Below are positions 1 to 8,028 of a stretch of 38,277 nt of DNA, piece by piece. How positions within the stretch are numbered: position 1 is the stretch's first letter; each line of letters opens with the position of its first letter. The stretch lies in assembly GCA_028864875.1 (NCBI GenBank), contig JAGWLV010000004.1, positions 1-38,277 of the forward strand, in the 5' to 3' direction. Source of the DNA: Patescibacteria group bacterium. GTDB lineage: Bacteria > Patescibacteriota > Minisyncoccia > Phycocordibacterales > SBAW01. Both the position numbers and the translations under genes were made by a program. A model generated the notes under the pieces. It was not told the origin of the DNA, searched no databases, and saw only the letters and a program-made list of their open reading frames with translations.

Positions 1-378
1 ACCGACGAGCGCCTCAAACGCATTGGCCAAGAGGATGCCGCGCGCGCGGCCAGTGTCCTTCTGCTCGCCGCGGCTCAGAAGCAAATAGTCGTTCATCTGT
101 AGCTCGTTGGCGATTTCTGCGCACGTGGTCGCGTTGACGAGCGCCGCGCGGTACGCAGTGAGCTCCCCTTCCGTCTTGTCGGGAAACTGCGTGTAGAGTT
201 GGTGCGTGACGACGAGCTCTAAGACCGCGTCGCCGAGAAACTCGAGACGCTCATTGTGCCCGCGCGCGGCATCGCGGTGCTCATTGAGGTAGCTGCGGTG
301 CGTAAACGCCTGCCGCAGGAGCTCGGGGTCCTTGAACCGGATACCCGCAGCCCGCTCAAACGTGGCAAAATCTTTCAT
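1..378 (-). CDS. rnc: Ribonuclease III, N-terminal part (cut by window edge)
   Basis: Endoribonuclease that cleaves double-stranded RNA in rRNA and mRNA processing. I translated this stretch by hand: the frame is open from an ATG at 376-378 to the window edge, giving 126 residues that start MKDFATFERAAGIRF. The RNase III signature NERLEFLGDAVLEL is present, with the acidic residues that bind the catalytic metals. The rest of the nuclease domain and the double-stranded RNA-binding domain would lie beyond position 1. It starts 11 bases after the stop of the nusB fusion gene on the same strand, so the two are probably co-transcribed, and rpmF lies just upstream, a common neighbourhood. No clear Shine-Dalgarno is seen. 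Confidence 0.95.
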   Translation of the reverse strand, partial: MKDFATFERAAGIRFKDPELLRQAFTHRSYLNEHRDAARGHNERLEFLGDAVLELVVTHQLYTQFPDKTEGELTAYRAALVNATTCAEIANELQMNDYLLLSRGEQKDTGRARGILLANAFEALVG

Positions 379-389
379 CACTTTTTGGG

Positions 390-1343
390 CTATTTTTTAG
401 ATTTGGGTTTTTTGTCTGACTTTTTGGGAGATGCGTCCGCTTTGGGCGGCGTGCGGATGAGCTCGACCGCCTTGCCGATGAGCGGCACGATGTCTTCGTA
501 GAAATTGAGCTCTACGGCATCGTCGAGCTTAAACCACTTGGCGTCATCGAGCCCGCCGCTTTGCTTCAACACGACCGGCGTGTGCGGAGACTGTGCAAGA
601 AAGTACGTCACGTGCTTGCGCTTCTTGCCCGTCTTCGGATCGGAGGCGACGTACTCGTTTTCGCCGAGCTTGTGCTCGAGCACTATGTTGAGCCTCATTT
701 CCTCTTGTATCTCGCGCACGGTCGCTTCCTCGAGCGTCTCGCCCTTTATCTTGTCGCCCACCCTGCCCTTGGAGAGCGTCCAGTGGCCGAAGATGTCATG
801 CACGAGCGCGAGGTACACTTCCCCGCGATGGCGGCTGTACACCACCGCGCCGCCGAGGCGCTCGACGGGCATTTCCGCATAGGGCACTTCTTTGCGCTTG
901 CGGCCGATTTCGTCCTTGCCCGGCTCACCGAGCTCTTTGTACACGGCGCCGAGGACACCGTTGACGAAGCGGCCGGAATTTTCGCCGCCATAACTTTTGG
1001 CCAACTCTATCGCCTCGTTGATGGCGACTTTGGCGGGCACGGCGCCGCGGTCGGCGAACAGCAATTCAAAGAGGCCGAGCCGCAGCACATTGCGGTCAAC
1101 GGGCGCGATGCGGGCAATAGGCCACTCCGGCGCCGCCTTTTCTATAATCAGGTCGAGATCCTCGCGTCGCTCGATTGCGCCGCGCAAAAGGCCTTCCATA
1201 AACGGAAGGTCGGCGGCACCGGAGGCGAACTCACGCACATTGCGCAGGAGTGCTGCATGCGCGCCCTCTGCGCCCAAGTTACGTGAGTCCCACTCGAAGA
1301 GTGTTTGGAGGACTACTGAGCGTGAAAGGTGCCGATTGGCCAT
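390..1343 (-). CDS. nusB: NusB antitermination factor fused to a NUDIX hydrolase domain
   Basis: 317 residues, about twice the usual NusB length. Residues 1-140 are a NusB fold (SRSVVLQTLFEWD at the start; RNVLRLGLFELLF and AINEAIELAKSYGG further on), the RNA-binding partner in rRNA antitermination. Residues 155-295 form a NUDIX domain. Its box runs G196-x5-E202-x7-R210-E211-I-Q-E214-E215-M-R217-L218, so the metal-binding REUXEE core is intact but the usual glycine after it is Arg217. NUDIX enzymes hydrolyse nucleoside diphosphates linked to another moiety; the substrate here is unknown. The tail (302-317) is rich in Lys and Ser. It lies between rpmF and rnc on the same strand. The frame is uninterrupted across the linker, so this is a real fusion in the sequence as given. 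Confidence 0.93.
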   Translation of the reverse strand: MANRHLSRSVVLQTLFEWDSRNLGAEGAHAALLRNVREFASGAADLPFMEGLLRGAIERREDLDLIIEKAAPEWPIARIAPVDRNVLRLGLFELLFADRGAVPAKVAINEAIELAKSYGGENSGRFVNGVLGAVYKELGEPGKDEIGRKRKEVPYAEMPVERLGGAVVYSRHRGEVYLALVHDIFGHWTLSKGRVGDKIKGETLEEATVREIQEEMRLNIVLEHKLGENEYVASDPKTGKKRKHVTYFLAQSPHTPVVLKQSGGLDDAKWFKLDDAVELNFYEDIVPLIGKAVELIRTPPKADASPKKSDKKPKSKK

Positions 1344-1414
1344 CTTCTATTTTTAAGAACACCCGCAACACAGAACCGAACCAAAGCTCAAAGCAAATGT
1401 ATCCGGGGCCGAAA

Positions 1415-1624
1415 TTACTTCTGCGCCTGAGCTTTGTCTCCCTTCTTGGCCTTGGGGGTCATGTCGATGACCACGCGGCCACGGTAGCGCCCGCACGTCG
1501 GGCATGCCCGGTGGGACAGACGGCTCGCGCCGCACTCGCACACCACAAGCGCGCCCGCTTTGAGCGCGTGGTGGGAGCGGCGGCTCCGCGTCTGCGACCG
1601 ATTGTGCCTCATGCGCACTACCAT
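1415..1624 (-). CDS. rpmF: 50S ribosomal protein L32
   Basis: Small protein (69 residues) of the large ribosomal subunit. The start MVVRMRHNRSQTRSRRSHHAL aligns with the usual L32 N-terminus (basic, ending in RxxHHAL). The zinc ribbon is CEC at residues 34-36 and CPTC at 46-49. Start ATG at 1622-1624; a TATATT box at 1631-1636 ends six bases upstream, suggesting a leaderless transcript. First gene of an apparent rpmF, nusB fusion, rnc operon. Confidence 0.96.
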   Translation of the reverse strand: MVVRMRHNRSQTRSRRSHHALKAGALVVCECGASRLSHRACPTCGRYRGRVVIDMTPKAKKGDKAQAQK

Positions 1625-1630
1625 GGCTTA

Positions 1631-1636
1631 AATATA
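1631..1636 (-). promoter_or_regulatory. -10 box (TATATT) for rpmF
   Basis: TATATT on the minus strand, six bases before the rpmF ATG. Transcription would start at or next to the start codon. No convincing -35 hexamer. Confidence 0.5.
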
Positions 1637-1657
1637 ACACATGAGGCCAAAAAGCAA

Positions 1658-1688
1658 AACCCCGCCCTTGATATCCGGGGGCGGGGTT
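1658..1688 (-). terminator. Intrinsic terminator after the small Cys gene
   Basis: A ten-base stem, AACCCCGCCC (1658-1667) pairing with GGGCGGGGTT (1679-1688). On the minus strand it is followed by TTTTGCTTTTT. It separates the small Cys-rich gene from rpmF. Confidence 0.8.
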
Positions 1689-1697
1689 GGGTGGTGG

Positions 1698-1916
1698 CTA
1701 CTCGCCACCGTGTTTGCGGCCGCTTATCCAACTGCCATTTACGAGCAGAGGAGTGTCGGGCTTCTCCTTGCGGTAAGAGCAGAATTTCGGAATGGGCACC
1801 ATTTCACCTTTCATCTGATTTCGTGAACTCTTCCGCAGGCAAAGGACGTCCTCTCCTTGTATGCCTTCGTTATGAGCACACCCCTTACATGGGGAGCGCT
1901 TCTGTATATCTGGCAT
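1698..1916 (-). CDS. Small cysteine-rich hypothetical protein
   Basis: 72 residues, start MPDIQKRSPCKGCAHNEG. The frame is open further upstream to 2027, but the ATG at 1914-1916 is preceded at optimal distance by a strong GAGGAGG Shine-Dalgarno, and the longer version would overlap rnhB. A CKGC pair, then CLRK and FCSY, give four cysteines spaced like a small zinc-binding or redox knuckle. No known family recognised. It follows rnhB by 44 bases and ends at a strong terminator. No signal peptide or membrane segment, so probably cytoplasmic. The cysteine spacing and the ribosome binding site support a real gene; the function is unknown. Confidence 0.7.
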   Translation of the reverse strand: MPDIQKRSPCKGCAHNEGIQGEDVLCLRKSSRNQMKGEMVPIPKFCSYRKEKPDTPLLVNGSWISGRKHGGE

Positions 1917-1960
1917 TGCCTCCTCGGTCTTTCTGATACGCTCGTACAGTCGCCGCCACT

Positions 1961-2572
1961 CTACGCCCGCGCGGGGGTGGCAGTCAACCCCAAAAATGAA
2001 CAGTAGCTGAGGCGATGAATCTCGCACGGACCGTGCGCCCGCAGCGCGCGGTAGTGCTCGGGGGTGGCATACCCTTTGTGCGACTCAAACCCATATTGCG
2101 GATATGTGGCGCTGAGCTGCTCCATCAAACGGTCACGCTCAACCTTGGCCACAATCGAGGCGAGGCTGATGACCGGCACGCGCAAGTCCCCGCCTATGAC
2201 GGTGCGCTGCATGTACTCCTTCGGCGCGCGCAGAAGGCCGTCGAGCAGCACGGTCGAGGACGACGGATCCCCCATCTGCCGCACGCCCGACCACGCGGCC
2301 TTGCGCACCGCGCGCGTAATGCCAAAGCGGTCAATATATGAATGCGTCGAAAACTTAACTGTATAGCATACGTCGCCTTGCGCAACACGCCGCAGCACTT
2401 CTTCATACAGTGTTTCACGTTTGAGCGCAGTGAGAAGTTTGGAGTCGGTCACGCCTTTAAACTCCGCCCGTATATCAAAACCCGGAAGGATTGCGACCAC
2501 TCCGACGGCGACCGGACCGGCGAGGGGCCCGCGGCCCGCCTCGTCGACTCCAATCAACACCTCCTCCAACAT
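1961..2572 (-). CDS. rnhB: Ribonuclease HII
   Basis: Removes ribonucleotides from DNA and RNA-DNA hybrids. 203 residues, a normal length. The GVDEAGRGPLAGPV motif (residues 8-21) carries the catalytic Asp-Glu and the GRG loop; VTDSKLL, VLLDG and the C-terminal HKGYATPEH are all typical. Start ATG at 2570-2572 with a perfect TATAAT (2580-2585) only seven bases upstream and no Shine-Dalgarno before it, so probably leaderless. Divergent from dnaE across 56 bases. Confidence 0.96.
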   Translation of the reverse strand: MLEEVLIGVDEAGRGPLAGPVAVGVVAILPGFDIRAEFKGVTDSKLLTALKRETLYEEVLRRVAQGDVCYTVKFSTHSYIDRFGITRAVRKAAWSGVRQMGDPSSSTVLLDGLLRAPKEYMQRTVIGGDLRVPVISLASIVAKVERDRLMEQLSATYPQYGFESHKGYATPEHYRALRAHGPCEIHRLSYCSFLGLTATPARA

Positions 2573-2579
2573 TACATTT

Positions 2580-2585
2580 ATTATA
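2580..2585 (-). promoter_or_regulatory. -10 box (TATAAT) for rnhB
   Basis: Consensus TATAAT on the minus strand, seven bases before the ATG of rnhB. No good -35 at 16-18 bases. Confidence 0.55.
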
Positions 2586-2616
2586 CATGCCCTGGGTCAA
2601 GCCCTGCCCCCGGCGG

Positions 2617-2622
2617 TATACT
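2617..2622 (+). promoter_or_regulatory. -10 box (TATACT) for dnaE
   Basis: TATACT six bases before the dnaE ATG at 2629, implying a leaderless mRNA. The -35 region is poor. The rnhB -10 lies 31 bases to the left on the other strand. Confidence 0.5.
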
Positions 2623-2628
2623 CCAGTC

Positions 2629-5619
2629 ATGTCTGCGCGGTTTGCTCCACTCCACGTCCACTCGCACTACTCGCTCCTTAAAGCGCTACCGAAAATCCCC
2701 GACCTCGTCGCGCGCGCAAAGGCACTCGGTGTCGAAAGCCTCGCACTCACCGATTTCGACAACCTCTACGGCGCCGTCGAATTTTATAAAGAATGCAAAA
2801 GTGTGGACATCAAGCCCATCATCGGGCTCGACCTCTCGCTCCACGGCGGCACGCGTGTTGTTTTGCTGGCCAAAAACACGGAGGGTTACAAAAATCTTAT
2901 CGCTCTGGTCTCCGAGACCCACAAAACCAATCCCCAGGGAGAGCCTGCGGGTCTTGAGCTGCTGCACGCGCGCCGCGGCGGGCTCGTTGCGCTCACGCGC
3001 GAGGAGTCGCACGAACTGCGCGACATTTTTGGCGAGGACTATCATGCGCTCCCCATGCAAGAAATCTTTTACCTCAATCCTGAAGATGAGCGCGCGTGGG
3101 AGGTCTTGCGTGCAATAGAAAACCGCGGCCCCGCCGACGAAGGGTCGCTCACCGACGAGGATGACCACTCGTTTATTTCAGAAAGCGGCATGGAGGAGAG
3201 GTTCGGCCCAAAGGCGATGGAGGAGTCGCTGTGTATCGCAAAAAAATGTAACCTTGAGCTCACACTCGGCAAATTTGTCTTTCCCGACTTCCCTCTCCCG
3301 CCCGACAAAAGCGCCGACGACATGCTGCGCGAGTTGTGCGAAGAAGGGTTCATAACCCGCACCCTCGCTGAGAGTATAGACGTACGCGAGCGGCTTGAGT
3401 ACGAGCTCGGCATTATCAAGATGAAGGGCTACGCGGCCTACTTCCTCGTCGTCGAGGACCTCATCCGCTTTGCGCGCGAACACGACATCTACTACAACAT
3501 CCGCGGCTCGGTTGCAGGATCCATCGTCACCTACCTCCTGCGAATTACGAAGATTGATCCACTCATGTATCAGATACCGTTCGAGCGCTTCCTCAACCCC
3601 GAGCGCCCGAGCGCCCCTGATATCGACATGGACTTCGCCGACGACCGGCGCGACGAGGTTATTGAGTACGTGCGCGCAAAATATGGCGCTGACAAAGTCG
3701 CCCAAATCGGCACCTTCGGCACGATGCTCGCGCGCGGCGTTGTCCGCGACGTCGCGCGCGCGCTCGGCTACCCCTACGGCCTCGGCGACCGGGTAGCCAA
3801 AGAGATACCCTTCGGTAGCCAGGGCTTCCCCATGACGCTCGAGCGCGCGCTCGCAGAACATCCGGAACTCAAAAAAATTTATGACAGCGAGCGCGAAGCG
3901 AAAGAAATCATCGACCTCGGGCGCAAAATAGAAGGCTGCGCCCGCCACGTCGGCGTGCATGCCGCGGGTGTCGTCATTTCGCCTTCGCCGCTCACCGACT
4001 ACACGCCGCTCCAGCTCGACCCGAAAGGCGGCAAGCTCATCACCCAGTACGACATGTACAGTGTGGGCGACGACGGCGGTGTCGGGCTCACCAAATTCGA
4101 CTTCCTGGGTATCCGCAACCTCACAATGCTGCAGCGCTCGGTGGCGCTCGTCGAGCGCCTGCGCGGGCACGCCATAGACATTGAGGCCATCCCGCTCGAT
4201 GACAAAAAGACGTTCGATATGCTCTCGCGCGGACAGACCGAGGCGACCTTTCAACTCAACGGTGCGGGCATGACGCGCTTCCTCAAAGAGCTGCGGCCGA
4301 CGACTATCCACGACATCAACGCCATGGTCGCGCTCTATCGCCCGGGGCCCATGCAGTTCATCCCGCAGTACATCGAGCGCAAGCACAACGCGCGGCTTGT
4401 GCGCTACCTTGACCCGAAGATGGAGCCGATTCTCAAACAAACGTATGGCATTTTGGTGTACCAGGACGACCTGCTCATCATGGCGCACGACCTCGCGGGC
4501 TACAGTTGGGGCGAGGTAGACAAGTTCCGCAAAGCGGTCGGCAAAAAAATTCCTGCGGAGATGGCCGCGCAAAAAGAAAAGTTTATTAAAGGATGCACGG
4601 AGCACTCCGCGTGGCCTAAAACCAAAGCCGAAGAGGTGTGGAATTGGATAGAGCCCTTTGCCGCCTACGGCTTCAACAAAGCGCACTCCGCGAGCTACGG
4701 GCGCGTGGCCTATCAAACCGCGTACATGAAGGCCAACTATCCGGTCGAGTATATGGCCGCGGTGCTCTCCTGCGAAGCAGGCAACATCGACACGGTTGCC
4801 ACCATGGTCAACGAATGTAAGCGCATCGGCATCCCTGTGCTGCCACCGAATGTGAACGAGAGCTTCGGCGACTTTACCGTTGTCGCAGGCGATAGCCATA
4901 ATATAAACGGCGCAATCCGTTTCGGGCTCTATTCGATAAAAAACTTCGGGCGGGCGGTGGCCGACGACATCATAGCCGAGCGCAAGCGCGGCGGGGCATT
5001 TACGACGCTCGGGGACTTTTTGACCCGCATCAAGAGTCAAGGCCTCAACAAAAAAGCGCTTGAGAGCCTCGTCGGGTGCGGCGCGCTCGACGAGTTCGGC
5101 GAGCGCGCCGCCATGCTCGCAAGCATCGAGATGCTGCTCAAGTTCCATAGAGACTCGACCGAGGACCACGGCCACGACTCGCTCTTTGCCGGTATGGCCG
5201 AGACGGCAGAACCCAAGCTCCCGGCCGTTGCCTCCGCAACGCTCGAGGAGCGTTTGGGGTGGGAGAAGGAGCTCCTCGGCCTCTATATCTCGGGCCATCC
5301 GCTCGACAAATTCAAGGACAAACTCGCCAGAACCCCCATGACCATCGGGCAGCTGCGGCAAAAGGCCATCGTGGGCTCGACCGCTATCGCGGCCGGCATG
5401 ATAGAAGACATACGCACCATTTTGACCAAGGGCGGCGACCAGATGGCGTTCATCAAACTGGCAGACTTCAACGACTCGATAGAAGCGGTCGTCTTTCCAA
5501 AAAATTTCTCCGAGCACAAAAATATTCTCCGGCGCGACTCGTGCGTGGCGCTCAAAGGCCGGCTCAGCAGTCGCAACGGCGAGCTCTCACTTGTCGCCGA
5601 GCAGCTACAAGCGCTATAG
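2629..5619 (+). CDS. dnaE: DNA polymerase III alpha subunit, short form
   Basis: Replicative DNA polymerase, 996 residues against about 1160 in E. coli. The frame is open from 2491, but ATG 2629 starts the conserved PHP N-terminus (FAPLHVHSHYSLL). Order: PHP domain, palm with PDIDMDFADDRRDEV, fingers (NAMVALYRPGPMQFIP; AYGFNKAHSASYGRVAYQTA), helix-hairpin-helix (QGLNKKALESLVGCGALDEF), then an OB domain ending the protein (IAAGMIEDIRTILTKGGDQM). HDSLFAGM (about nt 5175-5198) resembles a beta-clamp-binding QxxLF peptide. The C-terminal domain that follows the OB fold in E. coli and binds tau is absent. TATACT ends six bases before the start. Confidence 0.97.
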   Translation: MSARFAPLHVHSHYSLLKALPKIPDLVARAKALGVESLALTDFDNLYGAVEFYKECKSVDIKPIIGLDLSLHGGTRVVLLAKNTEGYKNLIALVSETHKTNPQGEPAGLELLHARRGGLVALTREESHELRDIFGEDYHALPMQEIFYLNPEDERAWEVLRAIENRGPADEGSLTDEDDHSFISESGMEERFGPKAMEESLCIAKKCNLELTLGKFVFPDFPLPPDKSADDMLRELCEEGFITRTLAESIDVRERLEYELGIIKMKGYAAYFLVVEDLIRFAREHDIYYNIRGSVAGSIVTYLLRITKIDPLMYQIPFERFLNPERPSAPDIDMDFADDRRDEVIEYVRAKYGADKVAQIGTFGTMLARGVVRDVARALGYPYGLGDRVAKEIPFGSQGFPMTLERALAEHPELKKIYDSEREAKEIIDLGRKIEGCARHVGVHAAGVVISPSPLTDYTPLQLDPKGGKLITQYDMYSVGDDGGVGLTKFDFLGIRNLTMLQRSVALVERLRGHAIDIEAIPLDDKKTFDMLSRGQTEATFQLNGAGMTRFLKELRPTTIHDINAMVALYRPGPMQFIPQYIERKHNARLVRYLDPKMEPILKQTYGILVYQDDLLIMAHDLAGYSWGEVDKFRKAVGKKIPAEMAAQKEKFIKGCTEHSAWPKTKAEEVWNWIEPFAAYGFNKAHSASYGRVAYQTAYMKANYPVEYMAAVLSCEAGNIDTVATMVNECKRIGIPVLPPNVNESFGDFTVVAGDSHNINGAIRFGLYSIKNFGRAVADDIIAERKRGGAFTTLGDFLTRIKSQGLNKKALESLVGCGALDEFGERAAMLASIEMLLKFHRDSTEDHGHDSLFAGMAETAEPKLPAVASATLEERLGWEKELLGLYISGHPLDKFKDKLARTPMTIGQLRQKAIVGSTAIAAGMIEDIRTILTKGGDQMAFIKLADFNDSIEAVVFPKNFSEHKNILRRDSCVALKGRLSSRNGELSLVAEQLQAL

Positions 5620-5620
5620 T
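5591..5620 (+). promoter_or_regulatory. Candidate promoter for the GNAT-like gene
   Basis: TTGTCG (5591-5596), an 18-base spacer and TATAGT (5615-5620), lying across the end of dnaE. It would give a leader of about 25 bases containing the Shine-Dalgarno of the next gene. Confidence 0.45.
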
Positions 5621-5651
5621 ATCTGCGGCTGCACTATAGAGGAGTCCTGTC

Positions 5652-6203
5652 ATGGCTCTCACCTACTACAGGGTCCTCGACAGGCCCTGGCGCAAGCGCT
5701 TCCTCACCTATCGCTATGCGTACCAGTGGATGCGCAACCCGGACCCGGGAAGTCCGTTCGAGAAAATGAGCAAAAAGTTCGCCCGGCTCCCCGACTGGCT
5801 TATGTTCATATGCCTCGCCTTAAGCGGGCGCGACGGCCTCGTGTTCGTTAATCAAGACGGCACGCCCGTGGGCCACGTGTTTTACCACAAACGCAAGGAC
5901 GGGTGGCACCTCTTCTCCATCTACAGCGGGCGGCGTGGTCTCGGGCGCCACATGCTGCGGAGCTTCCTGCTCTATGCGGAGTCGCAACACGCCTACAATG
6001 TGCGCCTCGGCAGCGACAACAATGATGCAATGCGCAAGTTGCGGCGCGATGCGCTCATGCGCATGTGCAATCTGCCGTTTGATCTCATTGCCGGTCCAAG
6101 CGGGTGGATTACCATCGGAGACCGGAGGAACAACCTCATTGCGCGGCTTTTCAAGAAAGCCGCGGCTCAGTACTCAGCACGCTCTGCAAAAGCGGCCCCC
6201 TAG
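5652..6203 (+). CDS. GNAT-like acetyltransferase, putative
   Basis: 183 residues. GTPVGHVFYHKRKDGWHLFSI (70-90) has the shape of GNAT beta strands 2-4. GRRGLGRHMLRSFLLYAE (93-110) resembles the acetyl-CoA-binding loop and helix, though the first Arg/Gln of the RxxGxG motif is Gly93. RLGSDNNDAMRKLRRDA (118-134) resembles motif B. The substrate is unknown and the family assignment is by eye. ATG 5652 has a GAGGAG Shine-Dalgarno. The gene has its own candidate promoter within the end of dnaE and a terminator that overlaps its stop codon, so it is a self-contained unit between dnaE and the next orphan. Confidence 0.65.
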   Translation: MALTYYRVLDRPWRKRFLTYRYAYQWMRNPDPGSPFEKMSKKFARLPDWLMFICLALSGRDGLVFVNQDGTPVGHVFYHKRKDGWHLFSIYSGRRGLGRHMLRSFLLYAESQHAYNVRLGSDNNDAMRKLRRDALMRMCNLPFDLIAGPSGWITIGDRRNNLIARLFKKAAAQYSARSAKAAP

Positions 6204-6213
6204 GGCCGCTTTT
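6188..6213 (+). terminator. Intrinsic terminator overlapping the stop of the GNAT-like gene
   Basis: AAAAGCGGCCC (6188-6198) pairs with GGGCCGCTTTT (6203-6213). The TAG stop (6201-6203) lies in the loop and stem. Confidence 0.8.
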
Positions 6214-6242
6214 GACTTTTCTGAAGCACCATCTCGGTGGGC

Positions 6243-6270
6243 TTTAAATTTTATACTGATGTGGTATAAT
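6243..6270 (+). promoter_or_regulatory. Promoter for the orphan gene at 6305
   Basis: TTTAAA (6243-6248), a 16-base spacer and consensus TATAAT (6265-6270), about 35 bases before the start. Transcription begins far enough upstream to include the CGGAGG ribosome binding site. Confidence 0.65.
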
Positions 6271-6304
6271 CATTTCGGCTGAATACACTAATCGGAGGTA
6301 TGTG

Positions 6305-6712
6305 ATGAACACTGCGAGCTTTATCCTCAGTAATGGGGACTTTCAAAATCTCGACGTACATTTCCTTGCGCACCTGAACTGCATTGGAAGCCTGGCGCGT
6401 ACCGAGTTTCGTGTGGACGGACACAGAAGCTACACCCATCTTGCCGAATTCGAATCGACACTCTCGACTATGGCGACCGATACCAACTGGGGTCGCCTGT
6501 ATGCCGATTTCTGGAAACAGGTCGAGGCGCGCATGGAAACAAACCATGTGCACGGACAGAAGTTCGTCAAAATCGCCTTGCGAACGTGCAGCGACACTAT
6601 CTGCAAAGTCGGGGTTCCATTGCTCGACACAAGTCTTGTGGAGATACTGTTCAAAGCGGTCGTTGAGGTGACCGTTGCACACGCACCGCGCAAGCACAAA
6701 ATCGCTGCTTAG
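6305..6712 (+). CDS. Hypothetical protein, 135 residues
   Basis: No family recognised. The ATG at 6305 is preceded by CGGAGG seven bases upstream; a GTG at 6302 is an in-frame alternative adding one residue. The protein begins MNTASFILSNGDFQNLDV, has no signal peptide or membrane segment, and ends in a short basic tail (APRKHKIAA). Central features are TNWGRLYADFWKQVEARM, probably an amphipathic helix, and two Cys (CSDTIC). It is flanked by its own TATAAT promoter and a strong terminator, making a monocistronic cassette. Base composition is somewhat lower in GC than dnaE. The ribosome binding site, promoter and terminator make it a likely real gene of unknown role. Confidence 0.7.
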   Translation: MNTASFILSNGDFQNLDVHFLAHLNCIGSLARTEFRVDGHRSYTHLAEFESTLSTMATDTNWGRLYADFWKQVEARMETNHVHGQKFVKIALRTCSDTICKVGVPLLDTSLVEILFKAVVEVTVAHAPRKHKIAA

Positions 6713-6716
6713 GCTC

Positions 6717-6760
6717 AAGAATCCGTCCCCCGCCCACCGCGGGGCACGGATTCTTTTTTT
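6717..6760 (+). terminator. Intrinsic terminator before thrS
   Basis: AAGAATCCG pairs with CGGATTCTT, with an inner GC-rich stem (CCCCGC and GCGGGG), followed by TTTTTTT. Confidence 0.9.
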
Positions 6761-6798
6761 ATATAACTGGGTGTACTATATGAACACATCTTTTCGGT

Positions 6799-8028
6799 AT
6801 GGAGGAGCGCGACCACAAAAAACTGGGGCCTGAGTTGGGACTTTTTTATATAGACCAGACCGTCGGCAAGGGACTGCCGATGTTCCTCCCCAAGGGGGCC
6901 ACGGTTAAACGCGAGCTCGAAAAATTCGTCATCGAAGAGGAGGTCAAGCGCGGTTACCTCCATGTGCACACGCCCGACCTCGCCCGCTTGGAGCTTTATG
7001 AAAAATCCGGCCACTATCCGCACTACAAGGACTCGATGTATGCACCTATAGAAACAGACGGGGACAAGTTTATGCTCCGCCCGATGACCTGTCCTCACCA
7101 CTTCCAGCTCTACCTCCACGAGCCGCACTCCTACCGCGAGCTACCCATGCGCATCGGCGAGTTGGCTCAACTCTACCGCTACGAGCAAAGCGGCGAGTTG
7201 ATGGGACTCCAGCGCGTGCGCACGTTCTGCCTTGCCGATGCGCACATCATTTGTGCAAGCGAGGAGCAGGCCGCCGAAGAAGTCTCGGGGGCGCTCGACC
7301 TCATTGAGCACATGACGAGCGTATTTGATCTTCAGCTTGGGCGCGACTACCGCTACCGGCTGTCTCTCGGCGACCGCTCCAACTCGGAGAAGTACTACAA
7401 AAACGACGCCGCGTGGGAAAAGAGCGAGGACCTTTTGCGCAAAGTGATGCACAAGCGCGGGTGCGATTTCGAAGAAGCAAAAGACGAAGCCGCGTTCTAC
7501 GGACCCAAAATCGACATCCAGATGAAGAACGTCAACGGAAAAGAGGACACGGCCTTTACCGTCCAGTACGACTTTTGTATGCCGGACCGCTTCGACCTCA
7601 CCTATGTCGCCGAAGACGGCTCTAAAAAGCGCTGTTTTGTGGTGCACCGTTCGTCGGTGGGTGCCATTGAGCGCATTATGGCGTTTCTTATAGAAAAATA
7701 CGCAGGCGCATTCCCGCTGTGGCTCGCGCCCGTGCAGGTCGCCGTGCTGCCTGTGGGCGAGGCGCACAAAGCCCGCGCGCAAGAAATTTTTGCCGAGCTC
7801 AATAAGCACAACATCCGCCCCGAGATATTTGCCGACGAGAGCCTCGGCAAGCGCATCCGCGAAGTAAAGACGCAAAAAATCCCCGCAACTTTTGTAATCG
7901 GCGATAAAGAGGCCGAGGCCGGCACAGTTTCGATCGAAAATAACCGCGACGGCAAGAAGATGGTTGAAGCGTTGGATAGGGCTATAGGGTGGCTGCTCGA
8001 GCGCATCAAAGAGCGCACCAACATATAA
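6799..8028 (+). CDS. thrS: Threonyl-tRNA synthetase, minimal form (no TGS or editing domain)
   Basis: Attaches threonine to tRNA-Thr. 409 residues against about 640 in E. coli. It begins at DHKKLGPELGLFYI, the start of the class II catalytic core, so the N-terminal TGS domain and the editing domain that removes mis-attached serine are missing. Zinc ligands are Cys98 (MTCPHH), His149 (ADAHI) and His283 (VVHRSS); Cys98 to His149 is 51 residues, as for Cys334 and His385 in E. coli. Motif 2 is LYRYEQSGELMGLQRVR. The anticodon-binding domain starts near residue 309 (APVQVAVLPVG). The QDD before the zinc His in E. coli is LAD here. No Shine-Dalgarno; TACTAT at 6774-6779 is a possible -10. tRNA-Thr(UGU) is also in this window. 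Confidence 0.96.
   Translation: MEERDHKKLGPELGLFYIDQTVGKGLPMFLPKGATVKRELEKFVIEEEVKRGYLHVHTPDLARLELYEKSGHYPHYKDSMYAPIETDGDKFMLRPMTCPHHFQLYLHEPHSYRELPMRIGELAQLYRYEQSGELMGLQRVRTFCLADAHIICASEEQAAEEVSGALDLIEHMTSVFDLQLGRDYRYRLSLGDRSNSEKYYKNDAAWEKSEDLLRKVMHKRGCDFEEAKDEAAFYGPKIDIQMKNVNGKEDTAFTVQYDFCMPDRFDLTYVAEDGSKKRCFVVHRSSVGAIERIMAFLIEKYAGAFPLWLAPVQVAVLPVGEAHKARAQEIFAELNKHNIRPEIFADESLGKRIREVKTQKIPATFVIGDKEAEAGTVSIENNRDGKKMVEALDRAIGWLLERIKERTNI

Noticed and set aside
1917-2027. Upstream extension of the small Cys-rich protein to 2027
   Set aside because: It overlaps rnhB and ignores a strong GAGGAGG site before ATG 1916.
3178-5517. A 779-codon open frame on the minus strand opposite dnaE
   Set aside because: It is complementary to a conserved polymerase gene; long antisense frames are expected at this GC content, and its translation has no recognisable domain.
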